Notes: generated from the sequence alone by a model not told the origin. 45,015 bases of DNA from Brevundimonas sp. UBA2388 (GCA_002343425.1 DDSO01000092.1:8402-53416), one strand, 5' to 3'; counted from the first letter of the stretch, positions 1 to 9,668 are shown. Numbers and translations are program-made.

Positions 1-264
1 CATGCCGAACTTCACCATGTCGCGGTACACGTGCATGCAGCCGCCGGCCGAGGTCGAGCCGGCCAGGATCAGCCACGGCGAGCAGTCCTTGTCCTCGATG
101 GCCATGTTGAAGATGTCGGCGGCCCGGGCCGTGTCGCGGCTCGAGAACGACATCTTGCGCATGCTGTCGATGATCGGACGGGCGTCGAAGGACGTGATGT
201 CCACGTGCTCGACGGTGTTCTGGAGCAGCTGGGCCTTCTGGTTCGACTGAACGGGAGCGTTCAT
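1..264 (-). CDS. Deoxyhypusine synthase-like protein (probable homospermidine synthase), N-terminal part
   Basis: The first 88 codons are visible on the minus strand and the gene runs off the left edge. The protein begins MNAPVQSNQ and contains the stretch DCSPWLILAGSTSAGG, which matches the N-terminal NAD-binding region of bacterial deoxyhypusine synthase-like proteins. Bacteria have no eIF5A to modify, and characterised members make homospermidine from spermidine or putrescine. The gene lies just downstream of a polyamine-type decarboxylase on the same strand, which supports a polyamine role. Its Shine-Dalgarno AAGGG sits in a small potential hairpin (AAGGG-AAA-CCCTT, 268-280) right before the ATG. 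A terminator separates it from the decarboxylase, so it may have its own promoter or rely on read-through. The active-site lysine lies outside the window. Confidence 0.8.
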   Translation of the reverse strand, partial: MNAPVQSNQKAQLLQNTVEHVDITSFDARPIIDSMRKMSFSSRDTARAADIFNMAIEDKDCSPWLILAGSTSAGGCMHVYRDMVKFGM

Positions 265-300
265 TGCAAGGGTTTCCCTTTGGTTTGAGCGCCCGTCGTC

Positions 301-338
301 AAAGGAAACAGCGGCCCGGACGGAGCGACGGGCCGCTG
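301..338 (-). terminator. Intrinsic terminator after the decarboxylase gene
   Basis: A perfect 10-bp stem (309-318 with 329-338, CAGCGGCCCG/CGGGCCGCTG) with a 10-nt loop is followed, in minus-strand direction, by TTTCCTTT. It starts 26 nt after the decarboxylase stop codon. Confidence 0.75.
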
Positions 339-363
339 CTGATTACAACGCGAAAGCGACGGT

Positions 364-1629
364 TTAGCGCCGAGACTTCTTCCGCTGGCCGGCCTTGCCC
401 TTCGGGCGCGACAGGCGAACCACCTTGCGGGCCTGCTCTTCCGCCGAGGTGCGAACCGTCGGGATGGAGCGGGGCGCCAGGCCGTAGAGCGAGGCCATCG
501 GGGCATCCTCGACGCCGGCGATGTCGTGTTCGCCGTAGCCGTTGAAGCCGGTCGACATGGCCACGCCATAGGCGCCCAGCATACCGATCTCGATGAAGTC
601 GCCTTCCTGCACATCGGCCGGCAGCCAGAACGGTCCCGGCATGTGGTCGATGGAGTCGCAGGTCGGGCCGTAGAAGCGGAACGGCTTCAGCTCGTTGGCC
701 GAGGCGCCGTCCCGAACCAGCTTGGTCGGGAAGGGCCAGCGCGAATGGGTCGCGTCGAACAGCGAGCCGTAGGAGCCGTCGTTCAGATACAGGGCGTCGC
801 CCTTGCGCAGGTCGACCCGGCACAGGACCGAGGAGGACTCGGCGACCAGCGCCCGGCCGGGCTCGCACCACAGCTCGGTCGTTTCCGACACCGGCATCTC
901 GTTGAAGCCGCGATGGATGGCGTCGGCATATTCCTGCATGTCCGGCGGGACCATGCCCGGATAGACCGAGGGGAAGCCGCCGCCGACATCGACGATGTCC
1001 ACGAACACGCCCGCCCGGGTGATGGCGCGACCGACCTGGGCCATGGCGGCCTCATAGGCGGACGGGCGCATGCACTGCGAACCGACGTGGAAGCAGACGC
1101 CCATCAGGCCGTCCTTGACCGCCTGACGCGTGGCCAGCAGCAGGGACGGGGCCTGGTCTGGCGAGACGCCGAACTTGCCCGACAGGGAATAGGCCGCGCC
1201 GTCCGCCGACACCGTCATACGCACCAGCAGGTTCAGGTCCGTGGCGTTGCCGGTGGCGTCGAGGATCTTGGCCAGCTCGTCATGGCTGTCCAGCGAGAAG
1301 GTGCGGACGCCGTATTCGAAATAGGCGCGGGTGATCGCACCCCGGCTCTTGACCGGGTGCATGAAGGCCAGGCGCGCATCGGCGCTGACCGCCCGGACCA
1401 GTTCGATCTCGGCGAGCGAGGCGACGTCAAAGCCGGTGACTCCCGCCTCCACGAGGGTCTCGATGACCCACCGCGAGGGATTGGCCTTCACCGCATAGAA
1501 GACGTCGGCGTTCAGATTGTCCTGGAACCAGCGCGCCGCTACGGAAACCGAACGCGGTCGCACAAGGGCGACGGGACGCTCGGGGGACCGCTCGCGGACC
1601 AGGTCCAGGGGAAATGGATACGTGCGCAA
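364..1629 (-). CDS. Type III PLP-dependent ornithine/lysine-type decarboxylase
   Basis: A 421-residue alanine-racemase-fold decarboxylase that would make putrescine (or cadaverine) from a basic amino acid. FYAVKANP carries the PLP lysine (K48). CFHVGSQ, DVGGGFP and a GPTCDSID cysteine motif near the C-terminal active site are typical of eukaryotic-type ornithine decarboxylases. The start is TTG at 1629, with AGGGG ten bases upstream; no ATG in frame gives the complete N-terminus. The C-terminus ends in a basic tail (KGKAGQRKKSRR). The neighbour on the same strand is a deoxyhypusine-synthase-like gene, a pairing known from polyamine (homospermidine) pathways. Ornithine versus lysine specificity cannot be settled from motifs alone; ornithine is the better guess. 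Confidence 0.85.
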   Translation of the reverse strand: MRTYPFPLDLVRERSPERPVALVRPRSVSVAARWFQDNLNADVFYAVKANPSRWVIETLVEAGVTGFDVASLAEIELVRAVSADARLAFMHPVKSRGAITRAYFEYGVRTFSLDSHDELAKILDATGNATDLNLLVRMTVSADGAAYSLSGKFGVSPDQAPSLLLATRQAVKDGLMGVCFHVGSQCMRPSAYEAAMAQVGRAITRAGVFVDIVDVGGGFPSVYPGMVPPDMQEYADAIHRGFNEMPVSETTELWCEPGRALVAESSSVLCRVDLRKGDALYLNDGSYGSLFDATHSRWPFPTKLVRDGASANELKPFRFYGPTCDSIDHMPGPFWLPADVQEGDFIEIGMLGAYGVAMSTGFNGYGEHDIAGVEDAPMASLYGLAPRSIPTVRTSAEEQARKVVRLSRPKGKAGQRKKSRR

Positions 1630-1890
1630 TTCACGTAAACCCCTGTAATTGTTAAACCCAGCCGGCGTTAGCAGCGCAACGTATAGACCACGGGGTCCGC
1701 CGGAAGCCGCGATGTAGGGTCACCGGACTGTCATGTAAAGCGGTTTTTTCTAGGCGGGCTCTGGGTTTGGCAGGGATTGGTCCGGGTGCGGATTGAGTGG
1801 GGCCGTGCGGAACGGCCATTGTGACTCAGCCGTAACTTGCCGCCTCGCGGACCGCTGATACCGTCTCCCGCCAACCTTGGGGGACTTCCG

Positions 1891-4689
1891 ATGCGCAATG
1901 CCGCCTTCCTCGCCGCCGCCGCCCTTCTGCTCGCCGCGCCGACAGTCGTTCTGGCCCAGTCGGCCGCGCCGGTGCCGGCCGCCGTCCTGGCCCGCAGCGT
2001 CGACATTCCGTTCGAGGAGTTCACCCTCGAAAATGGCCTGCGCGTCGTCGTCCACACCGACCGCAAGGCCCCGGTCGTGGCCGTGGCCGCCTGGTACAAT
2101 GTCGGCTCCAAGGACGAACCGCAGGGGCAGACCGGCTTCGCCCATCTGTTCGAACACATCGGCCTGTTCAATCCGACCGAGAACGTCCCCGGCGGCCTGA
2201 TGGAGCCGCTGCGCGCCATGGGCGCCACCGATTGGAACGGCACCACCTGGTTCGACCGCACCAATTTCTTCCAGACCGTGCCGACCTCGGCCCTCGACCA
2301 GGCGCTCTATATGGAGAGCGACCGGATGGGCCACCTGCTGGGCGCCCTGACCCAGGAGCGGCTCGATAACCAGCGCGGCGTGGTCCAGAACGAGAAGCGC
2401 CAGGGCGACAACCAGCCCTATGGTCTGGTCTATTACAGCCTGCTGGAGACCCTGTTCCCGGCCGGCCACCCCTATCGCCACTCCACCATCGGTTCGATGG
2501 CCGATCTGGACGCCGCCAGTCTGGAAGACCTGCGACAGTGGCACCGCGACAACTACGGCCCGAACAACGCCGTCCTGGTGCTGGCCGGCGACATCGACAT
2601 CGCCACCGCGCGCGAGAAGGTCGAACAGTATTTCGGCCATATCCCGCGCGGCGCTGTGAACGAGCCGGCCCAGGCCGACATTCCGACGCTTCCGGCGCGG
2701 ATCGATACGGTCATGCATGATCGGGTCCCGAACACCCGCCTGTACCGCACCTGGGTCGTGCCGGGCCTGCTCGACGCCTCGGCGGCTGATCTCCAGGTCG
2801 CCGCCGCGGTCCTCGGCGGGCTCAACAGCTCCCGGCTGGACAATCAACTGGTGCGCGGCGACGAAACCGCGACCGCGGTCAGCACCGGCTATCAGGCTTT
2901 CCACCGGCTCGGCATGTTCATGGTCACCGTCGATGTGAAGCCGGGGCAGGACGCCGAGGCTGTCTCGCGCCGCCTCGACCAGCTGATCGCCGACTTTATG
3001 GCCTCGGGTCCCACCGAGGATGAGATCGCCCGCACCGTCGTCAGCAGCCTGTCCGGCCGCATCCAGACGCTGGAACCGGTGGGCGGCTTCGGCGGCAAGG
3101 CGGTCGCCCTGGCCGAGGGCGAACTCTATGCCGACGATCCCGGCTTCTACCGTCGGCAGCTGGCCTCCCTCGGCGCCGTCACCCCGGCATCCGTGCGGGC
3201 GGCCATGGACCGCTGGCTGAGCCGGCCGGTGCTGGCCACCCGGGTCGATCCGGGCGAGCGCGAGGCCTATGTCGAGGCCGCCGCCACCCTCGCCCCGCCC
3301 GAACCGGCCGCCGCCCTGCCCGTGGTTCCGCGTGAGCCGATGCCGGCCGTGGGCGCGATGAAGCCTCTGGACTTCCCCGACGTAGAGCGAACAACCCTCT
3401 CCAACGGGATCGAGGTCGTCTACGCCCGCTCGACCACCGTGCCGGTCACCCGCATGGCGGTGGAGTTCGACGCCGGCGTCGCCGCCGACCCGGCGGAGGC
3501 ACCCGGCACCCAGCGGCTGATGCTGGACCTCCTGACCGAGGGCACCGAGAGCCGCTCGACGGTCGAACTGGCCGAACAGCAGGAACGGCTGGGGGCCACG
3601 ATCAACGCCTTCGCCACCACCGACCGGACGGGCGTGGGCATGAGCACGGTCAGTGCCAATCTTGCGCCGTCGCTGGACCTGCTGTCCGATGTGATCCGCA
3701 ATCCGGCGTTCCGCGCCGAGGACCTCGAGCGGCGCCGCAACCAGCAACTGGCCGGGATCGCGCAGGAACTGTCCTCGCCCGGCGGTATCGGCGGGCGGGC
3801 CCTGCCGGTCGTGCTGTACGGTCCCGACCATCCCTACGGCCGCCCCGCCTCGGGTCTCGGCACGGCGGCGGCGGTGCAGGCGCTGGATCGCGACGACCTG
3901 ACGGGCTTCCATGGCGCCTGGATCCGGCCGGACAACGCCCGCATCTTCATCGTTTCGGACCTGCCTCTGGCCGAGCTGACCCCGATGCTGAACGCCCGTT
4001 TCGGGACCTGGGCCGCGCCCGCTGCGCCCCGGGGAACCAAGGCCTTCGACGCCGCCATCCCGACCTCCACGCCGCGTATTGTGCTGATCGACCGGCCGCA
4101 GTCGCCGCAGTCGCTGATCCTCGGCGGACTGGTGATGGGCGTGACGGGGCGGGACGATCTGGTCACGCTGAACGCCGCCAATGAGGTGATCGGCGGCGGC
4201 TTCCTGTCCCGCATCAACCAGGACATCCGCGAGACGCGCGGCTGGTCATATGGGCTGGGCGGCGCGGTCAACCTGCGGGAGCACCAGACGCCCTATCTCA
4301 TCCAGGCGCCGGTCCAGGCCAACCGCACGGGCGAGTCGATCGCCGTGCTGATCGACCAGTACCGCGCCTTCCTGTCAGAGCGCGGCGTCACCGCCTTCGA
4401 ACGCGACCGCGTGGTCAGGGGCAATATCGGCCAGCTGCCGGGCAGTTTCGAAAGCTCGGCCAACGTCCTGAACGCCCTGCGCACCAACGCCCTGTACGGC
4501 CGTCCCGACAACTACTGGGAGACCCTCGCGCCGCGCTATGAGGCCATGACGGCCGAGGCGATGGACGCCGAGGCGCGTCGCGTCCTCGGCCCGGCCAATT
4601 TCGTCTGGGTCGTGGTCGGCGACGCCGCCACGGTCCGCCCGCAGCTGGAGGCCCTGGGCCTTCCGGTAGAGGTTCGCGCCGCCCAGTGA
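1891..4689 (+). CDS. Secreted double-domain M16 zinc metallopeptidase
   Basis: A 932-residue insulinase-family peptidase with a signal peptide (hydrophobic residues 4-22, cleavage after about VLAQ). The inverted zinc motif HLFEH is at residues 85-89, with the likely third ligand E168 in QNEKRQG. The second M16 unit starts near residue 490 (TTLSNGIEVVYA) and lacks the zinc motif, as in the PqqL/YhjJ-type two-domain proteins where only the N-terminal half is catalytic. It likely acts in the periplasm on peptides or misfolded proteins. The start at 1891 follows GGGGGA and directly precedes the signal peptide; an in-frame upstream codon at 1837 would add 18 non-signal residues and is rejected. 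Confidence 0.9.
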   Translation: MRNAAFLAAAALLLAAPTVVLAQSAAPVPAAVLARSVDIPFEEFTLENGLRVVVHTDRKAPVVAVAAWYNVGSKDEPQGQTGFAHLFEHIGLFNPTENVPGGLMEPLRAMGATDWNGTTWFDRTNFFQTVPTSALDQALYMESDRMGHLLGALTQERLDNQRGVVQNEKRQGDNQPYGLVYYSLLETLFPAGHPYRHSTIGSMADLDAASLEDLRQWHRDNYGPNNAVLVLAGDIDIATAREKVEQYFGHIPRGAVNEPAQADIPTLPARIDTVMHDRVPNTRLYRTWVVPGLLDASAADLQVAAAVLGGLNSSRLDNQLVRGDETATAVSTGYQAFHRLGMFMVTVDVKPGQDAEAVSRRLDQLIADFMASGPTEDEIARTVVSSLSGRIQTLEPVGGFGGKAVALAEGELYADDPGFYRRQLASLGAVTPASVRAAMDRWLSRPVLATRVDPGEREAYVEAAATLAPPEPAAALPVVPREPMPAVGAMKPLDFPDVERTTLSNGIEVVYARSTTVPVTRMAVEFDAGVAADPAEAPGTQRLMLDLLTEGTESRSTVELAEQQERLGATINAFATTDRTGVGMSTVSANLAPSLDLLSDVIRNPAFRAEDLERRRNQQLAGIAQELSSPGGIGGRALPVVLYGPDHPYGRPASGLGTAAAVQALDRDDLTGFHGAWIRPDNARIFIVSDLPLAELTPMLNARFGTWAAPAAPRGTKAFDAAIPTSTPRIVLIDRPQSPQSLILGGLVMGVTGRDDLVTLNAANEVIGGGFLSRINQDIRETRGWSYGLGGAVNLREHQTPYLIQAPVQANRTGESIAVLIDQYRAFLSERGVTAFERDRVVRGNIGQLPGSFESSANVLNALRTNALYGRPDNYWETLAPRYEAMTAEAMDAEARRVLGPANFVWVVVGDAATVRPQLEALGLPVEVRAAQ

Positions 4690-4693
4690 CGGG

Positions 4694-4721
4694 TTCCTCC
4701 TCTCCTTCGGGAGGGGAGGAA
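4694..4721 (+). repeat. Strong hairpin after the M16 gene (terminator-like or dispersed repeat)
   Basis: A 12-bp stem with one G-T wobble closes a TTCG tetraloop, five bases after the M16 stop. No T-run follows, so it is either a non-canonical terminator, a 3' mRNA stabiliser or a copy of a dispersed palindrome. Confidence 0.55.
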
Positions 4722-4819
4722 CGCGCTGGACGAAAACGCCGCGGACGTGTCATTAAGACTTGCCTCGCGGGCCTGATCAGGCGATGCGGCGCGCCCCTGC
4801 AACCGCCTCCAGCGTGTCC

Positions 4820-5617
4820 ATGACCTCAGCCGCCGCCGCCGTCGCGTCCGTTCGGGACGTGTCCAAGACTTTCGGCGCCCGAAAGGCCCTGAACGGCGTG
4901 TCCGTCGAGGTCGGGGCCGGAGAAATGGTCGCCCTCATCGGCCCCTCCGGGTCGGGCAAGTCGACGCTCCTGCGCTCGATCACCGGGCTCCAGACGATCG
5001 ACTCCGGCAAGGGGACGATCAGCGTCTTCGGCGAGGTCGTCCAGAAGAACGGCCGCACTACCGGGGCTGTCCGCGCCGCGCGCCAGAAGCTGGGCATGAT
5101 CTTCCAGCAGTTCAATCTGGTCGGCCGGCTGACCCTGTTTTCGAACGTCATGCTGGGGGCGCTCGGCCGGCTGCCCGGCTGGAAGGGCTTCCTCGGTCTC
5201 TGGCCGGCCGAGGACAAGCGCAAGGCCATGGCGGCCCTGCACCGGGTCGGCGTGTCCGACTACGCTGCCCAGCGCGCCAATACCCTGTCCGGTGGCCAGC
5301 AGCAGCGCGGCGCCATCGCCCGCGCCCTGCTCCAGGGCGCCCGCGCCATCGTCGCCGACGAGCCCGTGGCCTCGCTGGACCCGGTCTCGGCCCGGAAGGT
5401 GATGGAGCTGCTGGTCGAGCTGAACAAGCGCGACGGGCTCGGTGTCATCGTCACCCTGCACCAGGTGGACTACGCCATCCGCTATTGCGACCGGGTCATC
5501 GCCCTGAAGGCGGGCCAGGTCGTCTATGACGGCCCCGCCACGGGCCTGGACACCAAGCAGTTGATCGACATCTACGGTCCCGAATTCGAGGACGCGTTCT
5601 GGGAAACCAAGGCATGA
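4820..5617 (+). CDS. phnC: Phosphonate/phosphate-type ABC transporter ATPase PhnC
   Basis: A 265-residue ABC ATPase that powers import of phosphonate, phosphite or phosphate esters. Walker A GPSGSGKST starts at residue 41, the signature LSGGQQQR at 156, Walker B ends in ADEP (D180, E181), and the H-loop is in VTLHQVDYA. The stop overlaps the phnD start (ATGA), so the genes are translationally coupled. The start is uncertain: ATG 4820 gives a normal-length N-terminus but has no clear Shine-Dalgarno; ATG 4784 and TTG 4760 are in frame and would add 12 or 20 residues. Specificity is inferred from the whole cassette; no C-P lyase or phosphonatase genes are in view. Confidence 0.88.
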   Translation: MTSAAAAVASVRDVSKTFGARKALNGVSVEVGAGEMVALIGPSGSGKSTLLRSITGLQTIDSGKGTISVFGEVVQKNGRTTGAVRAARQKLGMIFQQFNLVGRLTLFSNVMLGALGRLPGWKGFLGLWPAEDKRKAMAALHRVGVSDYAAQRANTLSGGQQQRGAIARALLQGARAIVADEPVASLDPVSARKVMELLVELNKRDGLGVIVTLHQVDYAIRYCDRVIALKAGQVVYDGPATGLDTKQLIDIYGPEFEDAFWETKA

Positions 5618-6609
5618 CCCTCCCCCGCTTGACCCGTCGGCTTGCCCTCGCCGCCGCCTTCGCCCTCGGCGTCGCTTCCTGCGGCGGCGGCGACGAAAAG
5701 GCCGGCGGCGCGCCGACTGAAATCACCTTCTCGATCCTGTCCGCCGAAGGCCAGAATTCGTCGGGCCCGCTCTGGGAGCCGCTGCTTGAGGACATGTCCA
5801 AAGCCATCGGCGTGCCGGTGAAGACCCATTTCGGCTCGAACTACACCGTGCTGGTCGAGGCCATGCGCGCCGACCAGACCCAGGTCGCCTGGTTCTCGGC
5901 CAAGCCCGCGCTGGAGGCGATTGATCGCGCCGAGGGCGAGGTCATCGCCCGCACGGTTGATCTCGACGGCCTCGACAGCTATCGCGCGACCCTGATCGTT
6001 CACGCCGACTCCAACATCACGCTCGAACAGGTTCTGGCCTGCGGCAAACAGTTCGACTTCGGCATCGGCGACGCCCAGTCGACCTCGGGCACCCTGGCCC
6101 CGCTGACCTTCCTGTTTAACCCGCGCGGCATCAATCCGGCCGCCTGCTTCAAGACGGTGCGGTCGGCCAACCACCAGTCCAACGCCTTGTCAGTCGCCTC
6201 CGGCCTGCTTGACGTCGCCACGTCCAACACCGTCAACACGGTCTTCCTGACGCGTCAGAATCCCCGCGCGGCGGCCCAGATCCGTGAAATCTGGCAGTCG
6301 CCCCCGATCCCGGAAAGCGGCATCGTCATCCGCGATGATCTCGACCCCGTGTTCAAGGAGAAGATCCGCAGCTTCTTCCTGACCTACGGTCAGGGCGAGG
6401 GCGCCGAGGCTGAACGTCAGCGGCGGGTTCTGGCCGGTCTGAACTATTCCCAGTTCCGCGCCGCCGATGACAACTACCTCAACCCGGTCCGTGAAATGGT
6501 GGCCGACCAGCAGCTGCAGGCCGCCCGCGGCCGGAACGACGCCGCCGCCGTGACCGCCGCGGAAGCCGAGCTTCAGCGCCTGCGCAGCCTGCGCGAGGTC
6601 CAGCCTTGA
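5614..6609 (+). CDS. phnD: Phosphonate ABC transporter substrate-binding lipoprotein PhnD
   Basis: A 331-residue PhnD-family periplasmic binding protein. It begins with a lipoprotein signal peptide whose lipobox is GVASC, with C23 as the lipidated residue, followed by a Gly/Asp linker. The mature part (TEITFSILSAEGQ...; FSAKPALEAI; DAQSTSGTLAP) follows the type-2 binding-protein pattern of PhnD/PtxB. It overlaps phnC by four bases and phnE by four (TTGA). Ligand choice among phosphonate, phosphite and phosphate cannot be read from the sequence. Confidence 0.88.
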   Translation: MTLPRLTRRLALAAAFALGVASCGGGDEKAGGAPTEITFSILSAEGQNSSGPLWEPLLEDMSKAIGVPVKTHFGSNYTVLVEAMRADQTQVAWFSAKPALEAIDRAEGEVIARTVDLDGLDSYRATLIVHADSNITLEQVLACGKQFDFGIGDAQSTSGTLAPLTFLFNPRGINPAACFKTVRSANHQSNALSVASGLLDVATSNTVNTVFLTRQNPRAAAQIREIWQSPPIPESGIVIRDDLDPVFKEKIRSFFLTYGQGEGAEAERQRRVLAGLNYSQFRAADDNYLNPVREMVADQQLQAARGRNDAAAVTAAEAELQRLRSLREVQP

Positions 6610-7418
6610 CCGACGCCGTCGTATCCGCCTCGACCGTCCCCAATCCGCCCGTAAAATCGCTGGGCGCATGGATGCTCGACGTCCTCATCTGGGGCGGCGT
6701 CGCCGTCGTCCTGCTGATCAGCATCGACGCCGTCGATCTGAAGAACATCTCGTCGGTCGTCACTAATTCCGACCGCATTGAGGTCTTCGCCCGCGACCTT
6801 CTGCGGCCGGACTTCGCCGACTGGCGGCTGTTCGTCGCCAAGATGTGGGAGACGGTCCAGATCGCCCTCTGGGGCACCTTCCTGGCGGTCTTCCTGGGCG
6901 TGCCCCTGGGTCTGGCCGCCGCGCGCAACATCGCCCCCATCTGGGTGGTGACGCCGGTTCGCTGGGTCATGAACCTGCTGCGGTCGATACCCGACCTGGT
7001 CATGGGCCTGCTGTTTGTCGTCGCCGTGGGCCTCGGCCCTCTGGCCGGCGTGCTGGCCATCGCCCTGAACACGGCGGGCGTCCTCGCCAAGCTGTTTTCC
7101 GAGGCGGTCGAGTCGATCGACAAGGGGCCCGTGGAAGGCGTACGCGCCACCGGCGCCTCGCCGCTGCACGAGATCATGTGGGGCGTCATCCCCCAGGTAG
7201 CGCCGCTCTGGACCTCCTTCGCCCTCTACCGCTTCGAGTCAAATAGCCGTTCGGCCACCGTGCTCGGCCTGATCGGTGCCGGCGGCATCGGCCAGGTCCT
7301 GTTCGAGGGCATGAACGGGTTCGAATACAGCAAAGTCTCGGCCATCGTCATCATCATCGTGGTCGCCGTGACCCTGATCGACATGCTGTCCCAAGCGATG
7401 CGCAAGCGGCTGCTGTAG
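6606..7418 (+). CDS. phnE: Phosphonate ABC transporter permease PhnE
   Basis: A 270-residue inner-membrane permease with a long N-terminal TM segment (VLIWGGVAVVLLISI) and a BPD_transp_1 core. The EAA-type loop for the ATPase is visible around SIDKGPVEGVRATGASPLHE. The last segment is a hydrophobic VSAIVIIIVVAVTLI. The start is TTG at 6606, overlapping the phnD stop, with GAGG about nine bases upstream; the next in-frame Met lies after residue 20 and would delete only the cytoplasmic tail, so the exact start is not certain. One permease gene only, presumably a homodimer. A bidirectional terminator follows. Confidence 0.87.
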   Translation: MTDAVVSASTVPNPPVKSLGAWMLDVLIWGGVAVVLLISIDAVDLKNISSVVTNSDRIEVFARDLLRPDFADWRLFVAKMWETVQIALWGTFLAVFLGVPLGLAAARNIAPIWVVTPVRWVMNLLRSIPDLVMGLLFVVAVGLGPLAGVLAIALNTAGVLAKLFSEAVESIDKGPVEGVRATGASPLHEIMWGVIPQVAPLWTSFALYRFESNSRSATVLGLIGAGGIGQVLFEGMNGFEYSKVSAIVIIIVVAVTLIDMLSQAMRKRLL

Positions 7419-7443
7419 CCGGCGGTTCGCTCCGGCCAGGGAA

Positions 7444-7475
7444 AAGCCCGCCTCCGTGATCGCGGAGGCGGGCTT
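7444..7475. terminator. Bidirectional intrinsic terminator between phnE and thrS
   Basis: A perfect 13-bp stem (7444-7456 with 7463-7475) with a 6-nt loop (TGATCG). A T-rich tail follows on the plus side (CGTTCTTTT), and TTTTCCC follows on the minus side, so it can end both convergent operons. Confidence 0.85.
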
Positions 7476-7494
7476 CGTTCTTTTCAGGGAACGA

Positions 7495-9420
7495 TCAGGC
7501 CGCCCGCAAATCCGGCGGCGTCGCTTCCTCGGTCAGGATGCGGATCGCCTCGTCCAGCGAAACGACTTCCTGGGCCTGTGAGCCCAGCCGGCGGATGGCC
7601 ACCGTGCCCTGTTCGGCCTCGTTCTTGCCGACCACGGCGATGACCGGGACCTTGCCGACCGAGTGCTCGCGCACCTTGTAGCCGACCTTCTCGTTGCGCA
7701 GGTCCAGTTCGGCCCTCAGGCCCGCCGCCTTCAGCTTCTCGACCACCGCGCGGGCGTAGTCGTCGGCCTCGGACACGATGGTCGCAACCACCACCTGGGT
7801 CGGCGCCAGCCACAGGGGGAAGGCTCCGGCGTAGTTCTCGATCATGATGCCGATGAACCGCTCGAACGAGCCGAGGATGGCCCGGTGCAGCATGACCGGC
7901 CGGTGCTTCTGGCCGTCCTCGCCGATGTATTCGGCGTTCAGCCGCTCCGGCAGGACATAGTCGAGCTGCAGCGTGCCGCAGGTCCAGGTCCGGCCGATGG
8001 CGTCCTTGACGATAAAGTCCAGCTTGGGCGCGTAGAAGGCGCCGTCGCCCTCGGCGATGACCGGGTCGACGCCGGCGAGGCGTGCGGCCTCGCCCAGCAT
8101 GGCCTCGGCCTTGTCCCAGAACTCGTCCGTGCCGGCGCGCACCTCGGGCCGGGTCGCCAGGGCGATCTCGTGGGTGTTCATGCCGAGGTCGGCGTGGATC
8201 AGACGCGTCAGTTCGATGAACCGGCGCGTCTCCTCGACGATCTGGTCCTCGCGGCAGAAGATGTGGGCGTCGTCCTGGGTGAAGCCGCGCACCCGCATAA
8301 GGCCGTGCAGGGCGCCTGACGGCTCATAGCGGTGGCAGGCCCCGAACTCGGCCATGCGCAGCGGCAGCTCGCGATAGGACCGCTGGCCCTGATCGAAGAT
8401 CTGGACGTGGCCGGGACAGTTCATCGGCTTGAGGGACAGGGTCTCGCCCTCGACCGTTTCGCAGACGAACATATTGGGCCGGTATTTCTCCCAGTGGCCC
8501 GACTTCTCCCAGAAGGTCCGGTCCAGCACCTGGGGCGTCTTGACCTCGACATAGCCGGCGGCGTCCAGCCGGCGGCGCATATAGGCCTCCAGCACCCGCC
8601 ATAGGATCCAGCCCTTGGGGTGCCAGAAGACCATGCCCCGGCCTTCCTCCTGCATGTGGAACAGGCCCATGGCCTTGCCGATGCGGCGATGGTCGCGCTT
8701 CTCGGCCTCCTCGACCCGCAGCAGATAGGCGTCCAGATCCTCCTTCGAGGCCCAGGCTGTCGCATAGATGCGCTGCAGCTGCGGATTGCGGTGGTCGCCG
8801 CGCCAGTAGGCGCCGGCGAGCTTGGTCAGTTTGAAGGCCTTGCCGACGAATTTGGTCGAGGGGAAATGCGGCCCCCGGCACAGGTCGACCCAGTCGCCGG
8901 TGCGATAGGTGGTGATCGTCTCCGTGCCCGGAAGGTCGCGGATCAGCTCGGCCTTGAACGTCTCGCCCTTGCCCTCGAACAGGGCGATGGCGGCATCGCG
9001 CTCCCAGACCTCGCGGACCAGTTTTTCGTCGCGGTCGACGATCTCGGCCATCTTCTTCTCGATGGCGGCGAAGTCGTCCGTCGAAAACGGCTCCTCGCGG
9101 TGGAAGTCGTAGTAGAAGCCGTCCTCGATCGCCGGGCCGATGGTGACCTGGGTGCCGGGGAACAGCTCCTGCACCGCCTGGGCCAGAACGTGGGCGGCGT
9201 CGTGGCGGATGGTCTCCAGCGCCTCCGGATCGTCGCGCATGATCAGTTTGAAGTCGCCGGAGCCGCCCAGCGGGCGGTCCAGGTCGCGCTGTTCGCCGTT
9301 CAGAGCGACCAGCGCCGCGCGCTTGGCCAGCGACGGAGAGATGGAGGCGGCGACGTCACGGCCCGTGGCGTCGTCGGGATACTGGCGCGATGCGCCGTCG
9401 GGGAATTTGAGGTCGATCAT
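7495..9420 (-). CDS. thrS: Threonyl-tRNA synthetase
   Basis: A 641-residue class II aminoacyl-tRNA synthetase that charges tRNA-Thr. The N-terminal TGS domain ([15 protein letters not shown]) is followed by the editing domain with [11 protein letters not shown]. The catalytic core shows MNCPGH and HIFC zinc ligands, motif 2 around [18 protein letters not shown], and motif 3 around [12 protein letters not shown]. The C-terminal anticodon-binding domain ends the protein. The ATG at 9420 overlaps the yidD stop (ATGA) and gives the expected length; an ORF extension of 29 codons upstream belongs to yidD DNA and is rejected. It is the last gene of a four-gene minus-strand operon. Confidence 0.96.
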   Translation of the reverse strand: MIDLKFPDGASRQYPDDATGRDVAASISPSLAKRAALVALNGEQRDLDRPLGGSGDFKLIMRDDPEALETIRHDAAHVLAQAVQELFPGTQVTIGPAIEDGFYYDFHREEPFSTDDFAAIEKKMAEIVDRDEKLVREVWERDAAIALFEGKGETFKAELIRDLPGTETITTYRTGDWVDLCRGPHFPSTKFVGKAFKLTKLAGAYWRGDHRNPQLQRIYATAWASKEDLDAYLLRVEEAEKRDHRRIGKAMGLFHMQEEGRGMVFWHPKGWILWRVLEAYMRRRLDAAGYVEVKTPQVLDRTFWEKSGHWEKYRPNMFVCETVEGETLSLKPMNCPGHVQIFDQGQRSYRELPLRMAEFGACHRYEPSGALHGLMRVRGFTQDDAHIFCREDQIVEETRRFIELTRLIHADLGMNTHEIALATRPEVRAGTDEFWDKAEAMLGEAARLAGVDPVIAEGDGAFYAPKLDFIVKDAIGRTWTCGTLQLDYVLPERLNAEYIGEDGQKHRPVMLHRAILGSFERFIGIMIENYAGAFPLWLAPTQVVVATIVSEADDYARAVVEKLKAAGLRAELDLRNEKVGYKVREHSVGKVPVIAVVGKNEAEQGTVAIRRLGSQAQEVVSLDEAIRILTEEATPPDLRAA

Positions 9421-9668
9421 GTCTTCGTCTTTGCGGGCGGCACCGGGTCGTATTTCCAGCCTTCGCCGAAGGGTTGGCATTTGCAGAGGCGTTTGGCCGT
9501 GAGCCATCCCCCCTTGATCGGTCCGTGCTGAATCAGCGCGTCCCGTCCGTAGTCGGAGCAGGTCGGCCGGAACCGGCAGGACTGCCCGATCAGGGGCGAC
9601 AGCGTCAGCTTGTAGCCCCGATGGGCCAGCCGCACGCCGCGTTCATAGAGAGTTTCGCCGGAAGCCAT
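9417..9668 (-). CDS. yidD: Membrane protein insertion efficiency factor YidD
   Basis: An 83-residue YidD-family protein. The conserved core [36 protein letters not shown] is cut by the family's three cysteines. The family helps YidC-dependent insertion of inner-membrane proteins and associates with the membrane through an amphipathic N-terminus. It is translationally coupled to thrS by a four-base overlap. It is more usual to find yidD beside rnpA-yidC; linkage to an Fe-S scaffold gene and thrS is seen in some alphaproteobacteria. Confidence 0.93.
   Translation of the reverse strand: MASGETLYERGVRLAHRGYKLTLSPLIGQSCRFRPTCSDYGRDALIQHGPIKGGWLTAKRLCKCQPFGEGWKYDPVPPAKTKT

Noticed and set aside
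1729..1745. Pho-box half site (CTGTCAT) between the decarboxylase and the M16 gene; similar TGTCAT at 4748
   Set aside because: The second half site does not match at either place.
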